The notes below the pieces were generated by a model. The model worked only from the letters and a program-made list of their open reading frames with translations. It was not told the origin of the DNA and did not search any database. Positions 35,845-44,957 of a DNA stretch of 64,000 nucleotides are shown in pieces. Made by a program: the position numbers and the translations under genes. Within the stretch, counting starts at the first letter, position 1; the number at the start of each line of letters is the position of its first letter. This DNA is from Rhodococcus sp. ABRD24 (GTDB taxonomy: Bacteria; Actinomycetota; Actinomycetes; Mycobacteriales; Mycobacteriaceae): the NCBI RefSeq assembly GCF_004328705.1, contig NZ_CP035319.1:1488001-1552000 (forward strand), in the 5' to 3' direction.

Positions 35845-37766
35845 TGACCACCACCCCGGACTTCCTTCGGACCACTCTCGACGGACGATGGGGGGACGTA
35901 CGCGAGAAGGCGCGGGTCGATCTCTCGTCCGAAGAGTTCCGTCCGCACTACACCCCGGACATCGAGCATGCACGCGCGAAGACGCTCGAGCAGTTGCGAG
36001 TGCTCGCGGCGTCCGGCTACGTCGACCGCGGCTTCGGCGTCGAGATCGGCACCGCCGGCGATCCGGGCGCGGCGGTCACCGCGATCGAGATGCTCGCGAT
36101 GTCCGACCTGTCGCTCATGGTGAAGGCCGGCGTGCAGTGGGGACTGTTCGGCGGCGCGATCGAGAATCTGGGCACCGAGGACCATCACACCGAGTTCCTG
36201 CGCCCGATGATCGATCTCGAATTGCTGGGCTGCTTCGCGATGACCGAAACCGGGCACGGCAGCGACGTGCAGAGCCTCGAGACCACAGCCACGTACGACC
36301 CGGCCACCGACGAGTTCGTCGTCCACTCCCCCACCCCGTCGTCGCGCAAGGACTACATCGGTGGCGCGGCCGAGCACGCCCGAATGGCCGCGGTGTTCGC
36401 GCAGTTGGTCGTCGGGGACGAATCGCACGGTGTGCACTGCCTGCTCGTGCCGATCCGGGACGCCGACGGAAGCGACCTGCCCGGGGTCACGACGTCGGAC
36501 TGCGGCCTCAAGGGCGGCCTGCCCGGTGTGGACAACGGGCGCATCATGTTCGAGCACGTGCGCGTGCCGCGGACGAACCTGCTCAACCGCTACGGCTCGG
36601 TGGATGCCACTGGCGTGTACTCGTCGCCGATCGAGAACAAGAACCGTCGCTTCTTCACGATGCTCGGCACACTCGTGCGTGGCCGCGTCACCGTCGGCGG
36701 GGCCGCGGCCGCCGCCGCCCGAGTTGCGCTGACGATCGCCACCCGATACGCGCTGCAGCGCAAGCAGTTCAGTGCACCCGACGGGGACGAGGGCACGCCG
36801 GATCCCGAGGTGCTGATCATGGATTATCTGGTGCACCAGCAGCGGTTGCTACCGCACATCGCCCGCGCCTACGCGCTGGGCTTCGCGCAGAACGAACTGG
36901 TCGCGAAGATGCATGACATCCAGACATCCGATGCCGTCGATCCCGGCGAGCAGCGTGAGCTCGAATCCCGCGCCGCCGGACTCAAGGCCGCGAACACGTG
37001 GCACGCGACCCGCGCCATCCAGGAGTGCCGTGAGGCGTGCGGCGGCGCAGGCTATCTCGCGGAGAACCGGCTGACGGCGCTGAAGGCGGACACCGATGTG
37101 TTCACCACGTTCGAGGGCGACAACACCGTGCTCACCCAGCTCGTCGCGAAGGAACTGCTCACCCAGTACGCCGACGAGGTTCGCGGGATGAACCCCATCG
37201 AGTGGATGGCCTTCGCCGCCAACGCCTTCGGTGACGCGGTCCGCACCCGCACCGCGGCGCAGCAGATCATCCAGACCATCCTCGACACCCGGCAGGACAA
37301 CGAGGAGGACGGCAGCCTCTTCAACCGCGGCACCCAGCTGACGATGCTCGAGGACCGCGAGGAGTACCTGCTCGCGACTGCCGCCCGCCGTCTGCAAGGC
37401 GCACGCAAACGCGAGGACGATCCGTTCGACGCCTTCAACTTCGTGCAGGATCATGTGCTGCACGCCGCCCGCGCCCACATCGACCGGGTGGTGCTCGAAG
37501 CGTTCATCGCAGGCATCGACGCGTGCGAGGACGAGACCGCGCGTGGCCTGCTCGGCGATCTGTGCGATCTGTTCGCCCTCACGGTGATCGACGAGGACAA
37601 GGCGTGGTTCATGGAGCACCGGCACCTGTCCGTCGAGCGTGCCAAGTCGGTACAGCGCGGCATCAACGAGCGTTGCCGGACGCTCCGACCACACGCCGCG
37701 ACACTGGTCGACGGGTTGGGTGTGCCGGACGCTCTCGCACGGGCGGCGATGCTCGACGGTCAGTAG
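35844..37766 (+). CDS. acyl-CoA oxidase / acyl-CoA dehydrogenase family enzyme
   Basis: FAD enzyme of 640 residues, the length and domain layout of acyl-CoA oxidases (N- and middle acyl-CoA dehydrogenase domains plus a C-terminal ACOX domain) rather than 380-residue dehydrogenases. Visible blocks: LLGCFAMTETGHGSDVQSLETTATYD, KDYIGGAAEHARMAAVFAQL, CGLKGGLPGVDNGRIMFEHVRVPR, RCREACGGAGYL-like IQECREACGGAGYLAENRL and TFEGDNTVLTQLVAKELL. It oxidises acyl-CoA, presumably giving H2O2. Its stop overlaps the convergent methyltransferase gene by 7 bp. Confidence 0.88.
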   Translation: MTTTPDFLRTTLDGRWGDVREKARVDLSSEEFRPHYTPDIEHARAKTLEQLRVLAASGYVDRGFGVEIGTAGDPGAAVTAIEMLAMSDLSLMVKAGVQWGLFGGAIENLGTEDHHTEFLRPMIDLELLGCFAMTETGHGSDVQSLETTATYDPATDEFVVHSPTPSSRKDYIGGAAEHARMAAVFAQLVVGDESHGVHCLLVPIRDADGSDLPGVTTSDCGLKGGLPGVDNGRIMFEHVRVPRTNLLNRYGSVDATGVYSSPIENKNRRFFTMLGTLVRGRVTVGGAAAAAARVALTIATRYALQRKQFSAPDGDEGTPDPEVLIMDYLVHQQRLLPHIARAYALGFAQNELVAKMHDIQTSDAVDPGEQRELESRAAGLKAANTWHATRAIQECREACGGAGYLAENRLTALKADTDVFTTFEGDNTVLTQLVAKELLTQYADEVRGMNPIEWMAFAANAFGDAVRTRTAAQQIIQTILDTRQDNEEDGSLFNRGTQLTMLEDREEYLLATAARRLQGARKREDDPFDAFNFVQDHVLHAARAHIDRVVLEAFIAGIDACEDETARGLLGDLCDLFALTVIDEDKAWFMEHRHLSVERAKSVQRGINERCRTLRPHAATLVDGLGVPDALARAAMLDGQ

Positions 37767-38566
37767 TCGACGCGCCAGGTTCCCACGACCGCGGTCGCGT
37801 CGAGTTCGCCGGACCGGACGATCCGCGCGAGTAGTCCTGCGCGCGTGACGATGTCGGCCGTGGTGGCCGCCTGGTGGGCGCTGGTCTCGACCAGCAGGTG
37901 ACCGCCGGGCCGGAGCCATCGGGGAGCCTCGGCGGCCACCGCCCGCTGGAAGTCGAGGCCGTCGGGTCCGCCGTCGAGCGCGATCTGCGGTTCGTGGTCG
38001 CGAGCCTCGGGCGGCATCAGTGCGATCGCCTCGCTGGGCACGTACGGGACGTTGGTGACCACGACGTCGACGCGTCCCCGCAGGGTCGCGGGCAGCGCGT
38101 CGAACAGGTCGCCCTCGTGTACGTGCCCGCCCACGGATTCGACGTTGCGCCGCGCGCACCGGACTGCGGCGGTATCGACGTCGGCGGCATGGAGTTCGAC
38201 GCCCGTTGACGCGGCGGCGACCGCAACACCCACCGCGCCGGACCCGCAGCACAGATCGACGACGACGTCACCCGGGTGCAGGAGAGCGACGGCCTGCCGG
38301 ACGAGCAGTTCGCTGCGCCGACGCGGCACGAACACCCCGGCGTCGACTTCCATTCGCACACCGGAGAACTCGACCCACCCGAGGACATGTTCGAGGGGCA
38401 CGCCGGAAGTGCGATGTTCGACCATTCGGGCCAGTTCGCCGGGGTGCGTCGCCGCGTCGACGAGGAGGCGCGCCTCGTCCTCGGCGAACACGCATCCGGC
38501 CGCGCGCAGCGTCGCGACGACCGTCGCGAGCGCGCAATGCGGAGTGTCCGGTTCGGGAGCGTGCAC
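37760..38566 (-). CDS. PrmC-related protein glutamine methyltransferase
   Basis: SAM-dependent methyltransferase of 268 residues. The N-terminal helical domain ends in GVPLEHVLGWVEFSGVRMEVDAGVFVPRRRSELLV, as in HemK/PrmC; the SAM motif is VVDLCCGSGAVGVAVA and the catalytic NPPY is replaced by NVPY (VVVTNVPYVPSEAI). This matches the PrmC-related family of unknown substrate (TIGR03704) rather than the release-factor enzyme itself. GTG 38566 start. Confidence 0.85.
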   Translation of the reverse strand: MHAPEPDTPHCALATVVATLRAAGCVFAEDEARLLVDAATHPGELARMVEHRTSGVPLEHVLGWVEFSGVRMEVDAGVFVPRRRSELLVRQAVALLHPGDVVVDLCCGSGAVGVAVAAASTGVELHAADVDTAAVRCARRNVESVGGHVHEGDLFDALPATLRGRVDVVVTNVPYVPSEAIALMPPEARDHEPQIALDGGPDGLDFQRAVAAEAPRWLRPGGHLLVETSAHQAATTADIVTRAGLLARIVRSGELDATAVVGTWRVDY

Positions 38567-38725
38567 GAATCGCCTTTCGAGATACCGAAGAGGCTTGTCC
38601 AGCGAGACTACCGCGAGCCGGAGCGCTGATCCCTGCGATTGTTCTATGCCGAAGTGGTTCGAACTGTCCGCCGGTGACGGACGCTCCTGGAGACGGCGCC
38701 GTTCGTCCGGCGCTTCTCCGTCGGC

Positions 38726-39031
38726 TTGTCGGTCGCCGTGGAATCCGCGTGGGCCGAACCGACCCGCGACAACACGCCTGCCTGGTGCGGGTCCATCAGC
38801 GGCACTCGATACCTCACGCCACGCCCCTTCGGGGTGGGCACGCGGGGTGAACTGTCGATGCGTCCATCCGCCTTGAAGGCCACCGAGGAGTACTACCGCT
38901 GGGAGGAAACCCCCGGAGTCCGGTATCGGAACACTTTCTACGTCAGCAGATTCACCGCCCCCGGACTGCACCGCCTGGAGACGGACACCGCGGACCGCCT
39001 CGGACGCGCGTCGGCTGAGGCCGCCTCCTAG
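38726..39031 (+). pseudogene. SRPBCC (polyketide cyclase-like) remnant
   Basis: The frame encodes VESAWAEPTRDNTPAWCGSI, PRPFGVGTRGEL and EEYYRWEE, the recognisable order of a SRPBCC lipid-binding protein (VWAELTRDN...WC, TSPRPFGVGTTR, FRWEEG). In-frame sequence continues upstream only to a stop at about 38675 (RTLLETAPFVRRFSVGL), with no ATG or GTG, and downstream the usual C-terminal half is replaced by unrelated residues ending at 39031. Only a TTG could start it. A degraded gene is the best reading; a short functional protein cannot be excluded. Confidence 0.5.
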
Positions 39032-39148
39032 CCGGCGGCAGGACCCTGCCAATAGGTCTGGGCGCGACGAGTCTGTCTCGAGTCACGGATCTGGCAGATT
39101 GTGAGCCTGAGGCGATGCGGGCAAGTCTCGCCCGCACCGCCGGTGCCG

Positions 39149-39736
39149 TCAGGGCTGGATTCGGTGGATGTCGCGGGGGGAACAGGGCGGCGCAGCGGAT
39201 GTTGTCGGCTTCGAGTAGTCGTGAGACAAGTCGGTCGAGGCCGATGGCGAAGCCTCCGTGTGGGGGGCATTCCGTGCAGCGAGGCTGTCCCGTAGCAGCG
39301 AGAGGACGTCGCGGTGGTCGCCGATGAAACCGAACTCGACGTCGAGGGAGATCCGCCAGATCAGTGCTGCGTGGTCGAGCATGGTCGGCAGCGGGGCCTT
39401 GAGCTTCGGCCGCCAAAGCTCGACTGGTTGAGGCTGCGACGGCTCACTCAATGCAGTGATGGTCGGTTCCACGATCTCGACGCCGCCGGGCGCCTTTTCG
39501 TTCGCTGCGAGCGTGCCGGTCACACGGACCACGGTTTCCTCCGGCAGGTTCGCGACTTCGCCACGGACTACAGAGTCGGTCACGACGACCTGCGCGAAAC
39601 CGGAACGGTCTCGAACGACGACGAACGTCACGGTTGCGAGCTGTCTGCGGCGGTGGACCGAGCCTTCGACAGTGACGGGTTCACCGGGCTTCGATGCGGA
39701 TGTCGTGGACAGTGCTGAACTGAGGATGCGTGGCAC
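39149..39736 (-). pseudogene. decayed archaeal-type aspartyl-tRNA synthetase
   Basis: Remnant of a non-discriminating AspRS. From GTG 39736 (behind AGGAGG) the N-terminal OB-fold domain is intact: VTVEGSVHRRRQLATVTFVVV, RVTGTLAANEKAPGGVEIV, then ELWRPKLKAPLPTMLDHAAL. The frame then jumps to SLDVEFGFIGDHRDVLSLL, skipping motif 1/2 sequence, and again to motif 3. Motif 3 and the C-terminus (CPPHGGFAIGLDRLVSRLL, EADNIRCAALFPRD) are readable only after frame changes, one of them at a run of six C before the last residues PRDIHRIQP. About 195 residues remain of roughly 430. Confidence 0.8.
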
Positions 39737-39823
39737 GATGCTCACCTCCTGGTTGTTGTCCCGGGAGGTGTGGGCGATCGGGTCCGTCGCGGTGCCACCA
39801 CACCACGACATTCCAGACAACCA

Positions 39824-39859
39824 TTGACTCGAACATGCATTCGAACTAAACTTGGGGCA
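39824..39859 (+). promoter_or_regulatory. leaderless sigma-70 promoter with SOS (LexA) box
   Basis: -35 TTGACT (39824-39829), 17-bp spacer, -10 TAAACT (39847-39852), then six bases and ATG 39859. The spacer carries TCGAACATGCATTCGA (39829-39844), one base from the mycobacterial LexA box TCGAAC-n4-GTTCGA. LexA binding there would block the promoter. Confidence 0.75.
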
Positions 39860-41160
39860 TGAATCCGGGGGGACTCAACAATTCGGGGATCGCAGTCACC
39901 ACACTGCGGCCTGACGACATGCGCGGGCTCACCGAAATCGCGCTACTGCAGACCACCCTCGGCATCTGCCATGCGCTCGAACAACTCGAAGCACTACGTG
40001 CTGCTGCCGTCGCCGAGGTCCACGAGCGTGCCGTCTCGTTCGACACCCTCGGATTCCGCAGCGTCAAACAGTGGCTCGCCGCCAACACGCTGCTGGAAGT
40101 GTCGACCGCGGGACGGATCCTCGCATTGGGGCGGATGCTCGGCCGGCAACCCGAGATCGCCGACGCCTTCAACGCGGGTGACATTTCCGCCGAGCATGCC
40201 GCGCTGATCGGAAAGTTCTGCGAAACCCCGCCGCGCGGCATGCCGAACGAAGCACTGGATGCGTGCCGGAAAGTGCTGCTGGACAGCGCCACCGGACCCA
40301 CCGCCACCACCACGACGGTCCGCAGCTGCATCAGCAAGCTCGAGCGGATCTTCGAATCCGACGAACTCCCGCCGAGCGAAGACACTGAGCGCAACGAGTT
40401 CCACGCCTCGAAAACGCTGAACGGGCGCGTCGCGGTGAAGGGTGATCTCGATGCCGTGACCGGTGAGATGCTCCTGACCGCGCTGTCCGCACTGACGAAG
40501 CCACGCAACCCGGCCGACGACCCAGCCGGTGCCCGTACGCCGGCACGGCAGCGAGCCGATGCGTTCGCGGAAATCCTGCGCCGCTACCTCGACTCCGGCA
40601 ACGCACCGATCGAAGGCGGAGAACGACCCCACCTGTCCCTGCACGTGAATGCCTCCGATCTTGCCCGCAGTGAGGCAGAGCACGAGAGCCTTGGGTCAGA
40701 CGGTGACCCGGACCTGTTCGGCGACAAAGACATCGCACGCATGCCCCACATGGGCCCACTCTCGATCGCGACTGCCCGCAGGTTGGCGTGCGACTGCCAC
40801 CTCACCCCGATCGTCATGAGCGACGGAGTGCCACTGAACCTGGGGAGAACAACCCGCACCGTGTCGAAGAAGCAGCGGCGCGCGTTGATCGCCCGTGATC
40901 ACGGCTGTGCTTTCCCTGGCTGCGGAGCACCGCCCGCCCACTGCGAGGGCCACCACGTCATGCATTGGGCCGACGGCGGACCCACCGACCTCGACAACCT
41001 TGTACTCCTGTGCCGCTACCACCACACACTGCTGCACCACTCCCACTGGCAAGTGAAGATCGGCACCGACAGAACACCGTGGTTCACCCCACCGAGCACC
41101 ATCGATCCCTACAAGAAGCCAGTCCCGGCCCACAATCGGGCGGGCCCACAGGCCGCATGA
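39859..41160 (+). CDS. DUF222 / HNH endonuclease (13E12 repeat family)
   Basis: Protein of 433 residues of the actinobacterial 13E12 family: a long DUF222 region (about residues 20-300: ALEQLEALRAAAVAEVHERAV, LGRMLGRQPEIADAFNAGDIS, TGEMLLTALSAL) and a C-terminal HNH nuclease with CAFPGCGAPPAHCEGHHVMH (cysteines and histidines near residues 352-371), GGPTDLDNLVLLCRYHH. Family members are often repeated in genomes and some are DNA-damage induced in M. tuberculosis; the SOS box here fits. A perfect terminator follows the stop. Biological role unknown. Confidence 0.9.
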   Translation: MNPGGLNNSGIAVTTLRPDDMRGLTEIALLQTTLGICHALEQLEALRAAAVAEVHERAVSFDTLGFRSVKQWLAANTLLEVSTAGRILALGRMLGRQPEIADAFNAGDISAEHAALIGKFCETPPRGMPNEALDACRKVLLDSATGPTATTTTVRSCISKLERIFESDELPPSEDTERNEFHASKTLNGRVAVKGDLDAVTGEMLLTALSALTKPRNPADDPAGARTPARQRADAFAEILRRYLDSGNAPIEGGERPHLSLHVNASDLARSEAEHESLGSDGDPDLFGDKDIARMPHMGPLSIATARRLACDCHLTPIVMSDGVPLNLGRTTRTVSKKQRRALIARDHGCAFPGCGAPPAHCEGHHVMHWADGGPTDLDNLVLLCRYHHTLLHHSHWQVKIGTDRTPWFTPPSTIDPYKKPVPAHNRAGPQAA

Positions 41161-41199
41161 CGCGATAGCCGGCACCCGAACCGGGTGCCGGCTATCGCG
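41161..41199 (+). terminator. terminator hairpin after the HNH gene
   Basis: Perfect 18-bp stem (CGCGATAGCCGGCACCCG and its complement, 41161-41178 / 41182-41199) with the loop AAC, starting right after the TGA. Confidence 0.9.
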
Positions 41200-41280
41200 G
41201 GATGGCACGCGGGCCGCGGCATTCTCGGCGGCGATCTGCGGGTCAGGCGGCGGCCGGGCCCTGAGCCCTGAGCCCTGCGA

Positions 41281-41676
41281 CTAGCCGGTCGTCAGGGCGA
41301 ACACCGGGTGGTCGACGGGATCCGGCAGTTTGTCCCAGTACCCCTGCACCGTCCTGCCCGCCTTCACCCGGTACGCCTCGATGATCGGGTCCCGGTCGCC
41401 GACAGGAACCTCGGTGGCGGTGTAGTGCGCGGTGTGACCGCGACGGCTCACCTCCACCTCCGGGCTGGCACGCAGGTTACGTACCCACTCGGATTCGCCG
41501 CGGGTGGAAACCAGGTAGCGCACGCCATCCACATCGACGGGGACGACGGGCACCGATCGGGGTTCGTGACTACGACGGCCGGTGACAGTGATCTTCTCGG
41601 TTCCGCTGACGCCGGTCGCGAGGGCGATACGGTTGAACACCTCGCGAACCAGCAGCGGCGGTTTCAGGTATGCCAT
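41281..41676 (-). CDS. nitroreductase-family deazaflavin (F420)-dependent oxidoreductase
   Basis: Protein of 131 residues of the split-barrel Ddn/DUF385 family: KITVTGRRSHEPRSVPVVPVDVDGVRYLVSTRGESEWVRNLRA, EVEVSRRGHTAHYTATEVP. These proteins bind coenzyme F420 and reduce quinones or nitro compounds at the membrane. A quinone-reducing role would fit the menaquinone-rich region but is speculative. ATG 41676; upstream in-frame sequence is not part of the domain. Confidence 0.8.
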   Translation of the reverse strand: MAYLKPPLLVREVFNRIALATGVSGTEKITVTGRRSHEPRSVPVVPVDVDGVRYLVSTRGESEWVRNLRASPEVEVSRRGHTAHYTATEVPVGDRDPIIEAYRVKAGRTVQGYWDKLPDPVDHPVFALTTG

Positions 41677-41794
41677 AACCGAAGTATGAGCGCCGCCGCG
41701 GCGCGTGTCACCGGCAATTCGCCCGCGATCGACCACCGTGCGGGCCGGCCGCCCAAGTAACTTGGGACGAACGGGACGATTCGGAGGGGGAACG

Positions 41795-42772
41795 ATGACG
41801 GCATGGGTCGAGGTTCTGGTCAGCATGGCGGACGGGCCGAGCCTGCCGATCCGGGGCGTGATCCGCAAGACGGAGAACGAACCCGAGCGGATCAACTTCG
41901 CGTTCGCGGGGGATGCACCGATGTTCGTCGGGATCGGCGGCGGCGATGTGCGGATCTGGCGCGAGCGCTCCAAGGTCCGAGTCGAGACCCTCGACGGACA
42001 ACCCTTGTTCATCACGGACGGCATCACCGCCTGGCGGTTCGAGCAACCTGACGGGCCGCCGCTGCACAGCAGCGCTGGACGTGTCCGCTACCTCGGAACC
42101 GGGGGCGAGCTGCTGATCAATCGGCCCGCTCACGACTGGCTCGGCGACGACTACACACGCCCCGCCGGACCGATCGAGACCGTCACATTCCTGGGCAGGG
42201 ACTGCTGGGCCGTGGATCTGGTGCCACCTCCACGCAAGACTGGCTTGCTGCGCATGGTGATCGACCGCGAGAGCGGCGCGGTGCTCTCGGAAGGCAACGA
42301 CACGGCCGAGACCCGTGTCGCCTACATCGAACTTTCCGTCGGGGACCCCGTCGATCCCGAACTCTTCACCTGGACCGGCCCCACCCGCGACTTCGACGAG
42401 GAGGGCCGCGAGCGCGCCGCGGTGCACCGCGCCGAACGGAACGAAAAGCGGGAGTGGTTCCGTACCAACGTCTCCGACCACCTGCCGAATGTTCGGCTAG
42501 CAATCCCACTACGAGTCGAAGAAGTCCACACACTCGACGAGGAAACCGGCGCCTTCCAGGCTTCCATCGCCGCCGGTTTCACCTCGGGCATGCTCGCCCG
42601 ACGACCCCGCTCGACCGAGCCGTGGAATCTCCGATGGCACAACACCGCCCACCGCTGGTCGACCGACGACCACGACTGGGCGGTGATGGTGCACCAGGCC
42701 GAACTCGATGGCGATGCCCTCGCGGCGTTACAGGACGCGCTGCATCCCGGCGAGCCCGTGATCACCAACTGA
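41795..42772 (+). CDS. hypothetical protein
   Basis: Soluble protein of 325 residues without signal peptide. GGAGGGGG precedes ATG 41795. The beta-rich first half (FAGDAPMFVGIGGGDVRIWRERSKVRVETLDGQPLFITDG, WAVDLVPPPRKTGLLRMVID) resembles the general style of LolA-like or outer-membrane-lipoprotein-sorting sensors, but I cannot assign a family. The C-terminal third (LRWHNTAHRWSTDDHDWAVMVHQAELDGD) looks like a separate domain. Function unknown. Confidence 0.7.
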   Translation: MTAWVEVLVSMADGPSLPIRGVIRKTENEPERINFAFAGDAPMFVGIGGGDVRIWRERSKVRVETLDGQPLFITDGITAWRFEQPDGPPLHSSAGRVRYLGTGGELLINRPAHDWLGDDYTRPAGPIETVTFLGRDCWAVDLVPPPRKTGLLRMVIDRESGAVLSEGNDTAETRVAYIELSVGDPVDPELFTWTGPTRDFDEEGRERAAVHRAERNEKREWFRTNVSDHLPNVRLAIPLRVEEVHTLDEETGAFQASIAAGFTSGMLARRPRSTEPWNLRWHNTAHRWSTDDHDWAVMVHQAELDGDALAALQDALHPGEPVITN

Positions 42773-42796
42773 GCAGCCCGGTCGATCGAGGACCGG

Positions 42797-43705
42797 CTAG
42801 TCGACGAACGCCAGCACCCGGCACGGCCCGCCGGAACCACCCCGGTGTTTGGGCGCGCCGACCACGACGGTGGAACCGACGGGCGGGAGGGCGGCGAGGT
42901 TCGCGAGCGATTCGATGCCGTACTTACCGGCACCGAGGGCCGCGACGTGCGCGCCGTAGGTGCGGCTGCTCGCCGCATCGAGGCTGAGCGTGTCCACACC
43001 GATCGCAACGATGTCGCGCGCTTCTACCAAGAACGTCACCGCATCTGGGTCGAAACCCGGGGAGTGCGGTGTTCCGGCCATGTCGCGGTTGACGTACCGC
43101 ACGGGATCGGTGAGGCGCGCCTCCCAGCCCGAGTGCATCGCGACGATCGACCGAGCGGGCACACGGCCGTGCTCGCGTTCCCACGCCTCGATATCCGCGA
43201 CTGTCAGGAGGGCGTCGGCGTCCACTGCAGCCTTCGCCGAGATGTCGACGACCGCGATGGGCGCGACGAAGTCCTCGATCGGCAGTTCCTCGACGGTGGC
43301 GCCGTCGGCGATCTTGTGGGCAGGGGCGTCGATGTGGGTGCCCGTGTGTTCCCAGTAGGTGAGCTTGTTGACCAGGAACTCGCCCCGCGCGGGGCCCGAC
43401 GATCCTTCCGCCGACCCCGAAAGCGAACCGAACGGTCCCGGCGGGGGGTCGATCACGACGACCGGTTCCATCGCGAAAGAGTTGTTGCCGGGCCACACCG
43501 GGAAGTCGGCGCTGACGGTGTGCGTGAGATCGACAATGGAGCGGGCCGTGATCGAGATCGGCGGCGCGGCGGGCGTGGGCACCGGCGTCGCACCGGCGGT
43601 TCGGGGGGTCAGCGTGGCTCCCAGCGCCGCCAGTCCTACCACGCCGAGCATGCTGCGCCGACTCACCGCCGCACCGTCGCGGATGGTGCGATGGACCTGC
43701 GTCAT
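42797..43705 (-). CDS. Tat-exported cyclase family protein (kynurenine formamidase-like)
   Basis: Protein of 302 residues. A Tat signal (VSRRSMLGVVGLAALGATLTP, cleavage near TAGATP) leads to a cyclase domain: SIVDLTHTVSADFPVWPGNN, then the metal site EHTGTHIDAPAHKIADG (HxGTHxDxPxH) and VVDISAKAAVDADALLTVADIEAWE. Relatives hydrolyse N-formylkynurenine or cyclise polyketides; an exported member's substrate is unknown. ATG 43705 is used; an in-frame upstream start at 43723 is possible. It follows the PQQ-type dehydrogenase gene on the same strand by 28 bp and may be co-transcribed. Confidence 0.85.
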   Translation of the reverse strand: MTQVHRTIRDGAAVSRRSMLGVVGLAALGATLTPRTAGATPVPTPAAPPISITARSIVDLTHTVSADFPVWPGNNSFAMEPVVVIDPPPGPFGSLSGSAEGSSGPARGEFLVNKLTYWEHTGTHIDAPAHKIADGATVEELPIEDFVAPIAVVDISAKAAVDADALLTVADIEAWEREHGRVPARSIVAMHSGWEARLTDPVRYVNRDMAGTPHSPGFDPDAVTFLVEARDIVAIGVDTLSLDAASSRTYGAHVAALGAGKYGIESLANLAALPPVGSTVVVGAPKHRGGSGGPCRVLAFVD

Positions 43706-43733
43706 CACCTCGGGTGAACACACAGCGATGGCC

Positions 43734-44918
43734 TCAGCCCGCGGCCGGCGCGACGCGGAGAACCTTGTCGCCGGAACCGTTGTCGGTGGTGATCAGCAGG
43801 CTGCCGTCCGGCATCGGTGTGGCCGAGCGCAGGCGCCCGTATTCACCGGTCAGCGCCGAGGAGATGTCGGCGACGGCGGTACCGTCGCCGGACAGTTTCA
43901 GGAACAGCAGCTTCTTCCCCTGCTGGCTCGTGACGGCCAATGCCCCGTTCCAGTCACCCCAACCGGCACCGGACACGAACGTCCCGCCAGGGGTCGCGAT
44001 GGTGGGGGCACCCGAACTCCACACGGCCGCCACCGCACCCGGAACGCGCCCCGGGTCGGTCATGGGAACGCTCTCGTCGTAGCGGCCGGGCCGCCGATCG
44101 GGGCGGTAGCCGTAGTTGTTGCCGGCGGCGAGCAGGTTCACCTCGTCGTCGCGGCTGGTGCCCTGCTCGATCTCGTAGAGTCGGCCGGTCCCCGGCTGCA
44201 GCGCCAACCCCTGCACGTTGCGATGCCCGAGAGTAAAGACCGCACTGGCCGGATCCGGATTCCCGACCGCGGGCGAACCGTCACGATTGACGTGCAACAC
44301 CTTGCCGCCCAGGGAGTTCCGATCCTGCGGCACTGTGGGGATCGCGGCGTCGCCGGTACCGATGTACAGCGTGCCGTCCGGGTGGGCGAGGATGCGGCAG
44401 CCACCGTGGCGTCCACCCTCACCCACCGGCAGACCAGTCAGGACGTCGCCGGTACGCGTCATAGTGGTCCACCCCGGGTCGACGGCCCACGCGACGACAC
44501 GGATGTCATTGCCCGCGCTGCCCAGCGATCCCGTGTCGAGCGAGCCGAGCGGTCCGGAGTCACCGCCGAGGTGACCCTGGCACGTGTAGAGCGTGCGGTT
44601 GGCCGCGAAGTTCGTGTCGAGCGCGATACCCATCAGTCCAGTCTCGCCCTCGGCGTACAGGTCGGACAGATCCGCGGTGACGTCACCGACGGTGTTGTCG
44701 GCCCGCTTCACGACGAAGCGCCCGGCCCGCTCGCCGGTGAGAACCGCACCGTCCGGGGCCACGACCACGTCCCACGGCCTGGACAGCTCGCCCATGACAG
44801 TGGTGACCGCCAGCTCCGGAAACGTCCCCGCCGGTTCCGCACACGCGACCGGCGCCGTCGCCAGACCGATGAGCGCGGCTGCTGCTAGCGCACCCGATCC
44901 GATGAATGACCTACGCAC
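43734..44918 (-). CDS. exported PQQ-dependent sugar dehydrogenase-like protein
   Basis: Beta-propeller protein of 394 residues of the soluble glucose/sorbosone dehydrogenase family. N-terminal signal with a twin arginine (RRSFIGSGALAAAALIGLA), then SRPWDVVVAPDGAVLTGERAG, ETGLMGIALDTNFAANRTLY, GGRHGGCRILAHPDGTLYIGTGD, GGKVLHVNRDG and LGHRNVQGLALQPGTGRLYEIEQG, the conserved catalytic and calcium/PQQ loops. No PQQ biosynthesis gene is in this window, so cofactor supply is unknown. GTG 44918 has a GGGAGG site. Its upstream region carries the operator shared with 23225. Confidence 0.85.
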   Translation of the reverse strand: MRRSFIGSGALAAAALIGLATAPVACAEPAGTFPELAVTTVMGELSRPWDVVVAPDGAVLTGERAGRFVVKRADNTVGDVTADLSDLYAEGETGLMGIALDTNFAANRTLYTCQGHLGGDSGPLGSLDTGSLGSAGNDIRVVAWAVDPGWTTMTRTGDVLTGLPVGEGGRHGGCRILAHPDGTLYIGTGDAAIPTVPQDRNSLGGKVLHVNRDGSPAVGNPDPASAVFTLGHRNVQGLALQPGTGRLYEIEQGTSRDDEVNLLAAGNNYGYRPDRRPGRYDESVPMTDPGRVPGAVAAVWSSGAPTIATPGGTFVSGAGWGDWNGALAVTSQQGKKLLFLKLSGDGTAVADISSALTGEYGRLRSATPMPDGSLLITTDNGSGDKVLRVAPAAG

Positions 44919-44957
44919 GAACTGGCCCTCCCATTGCCACCGCCGATAACCTTGCGG

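Noticed and set aside
41262..41279. Small repeat of CCCTGAG
   Set aside because: Fewer than three full copies in noncoding DNA; no recognisable meaning.
43359..44888. 509-codon plus-strand frame opposite the PQQ-type dehydrogenase
   Set aside because: Shadow of the real gene: no start signals, no domain, biased composition.
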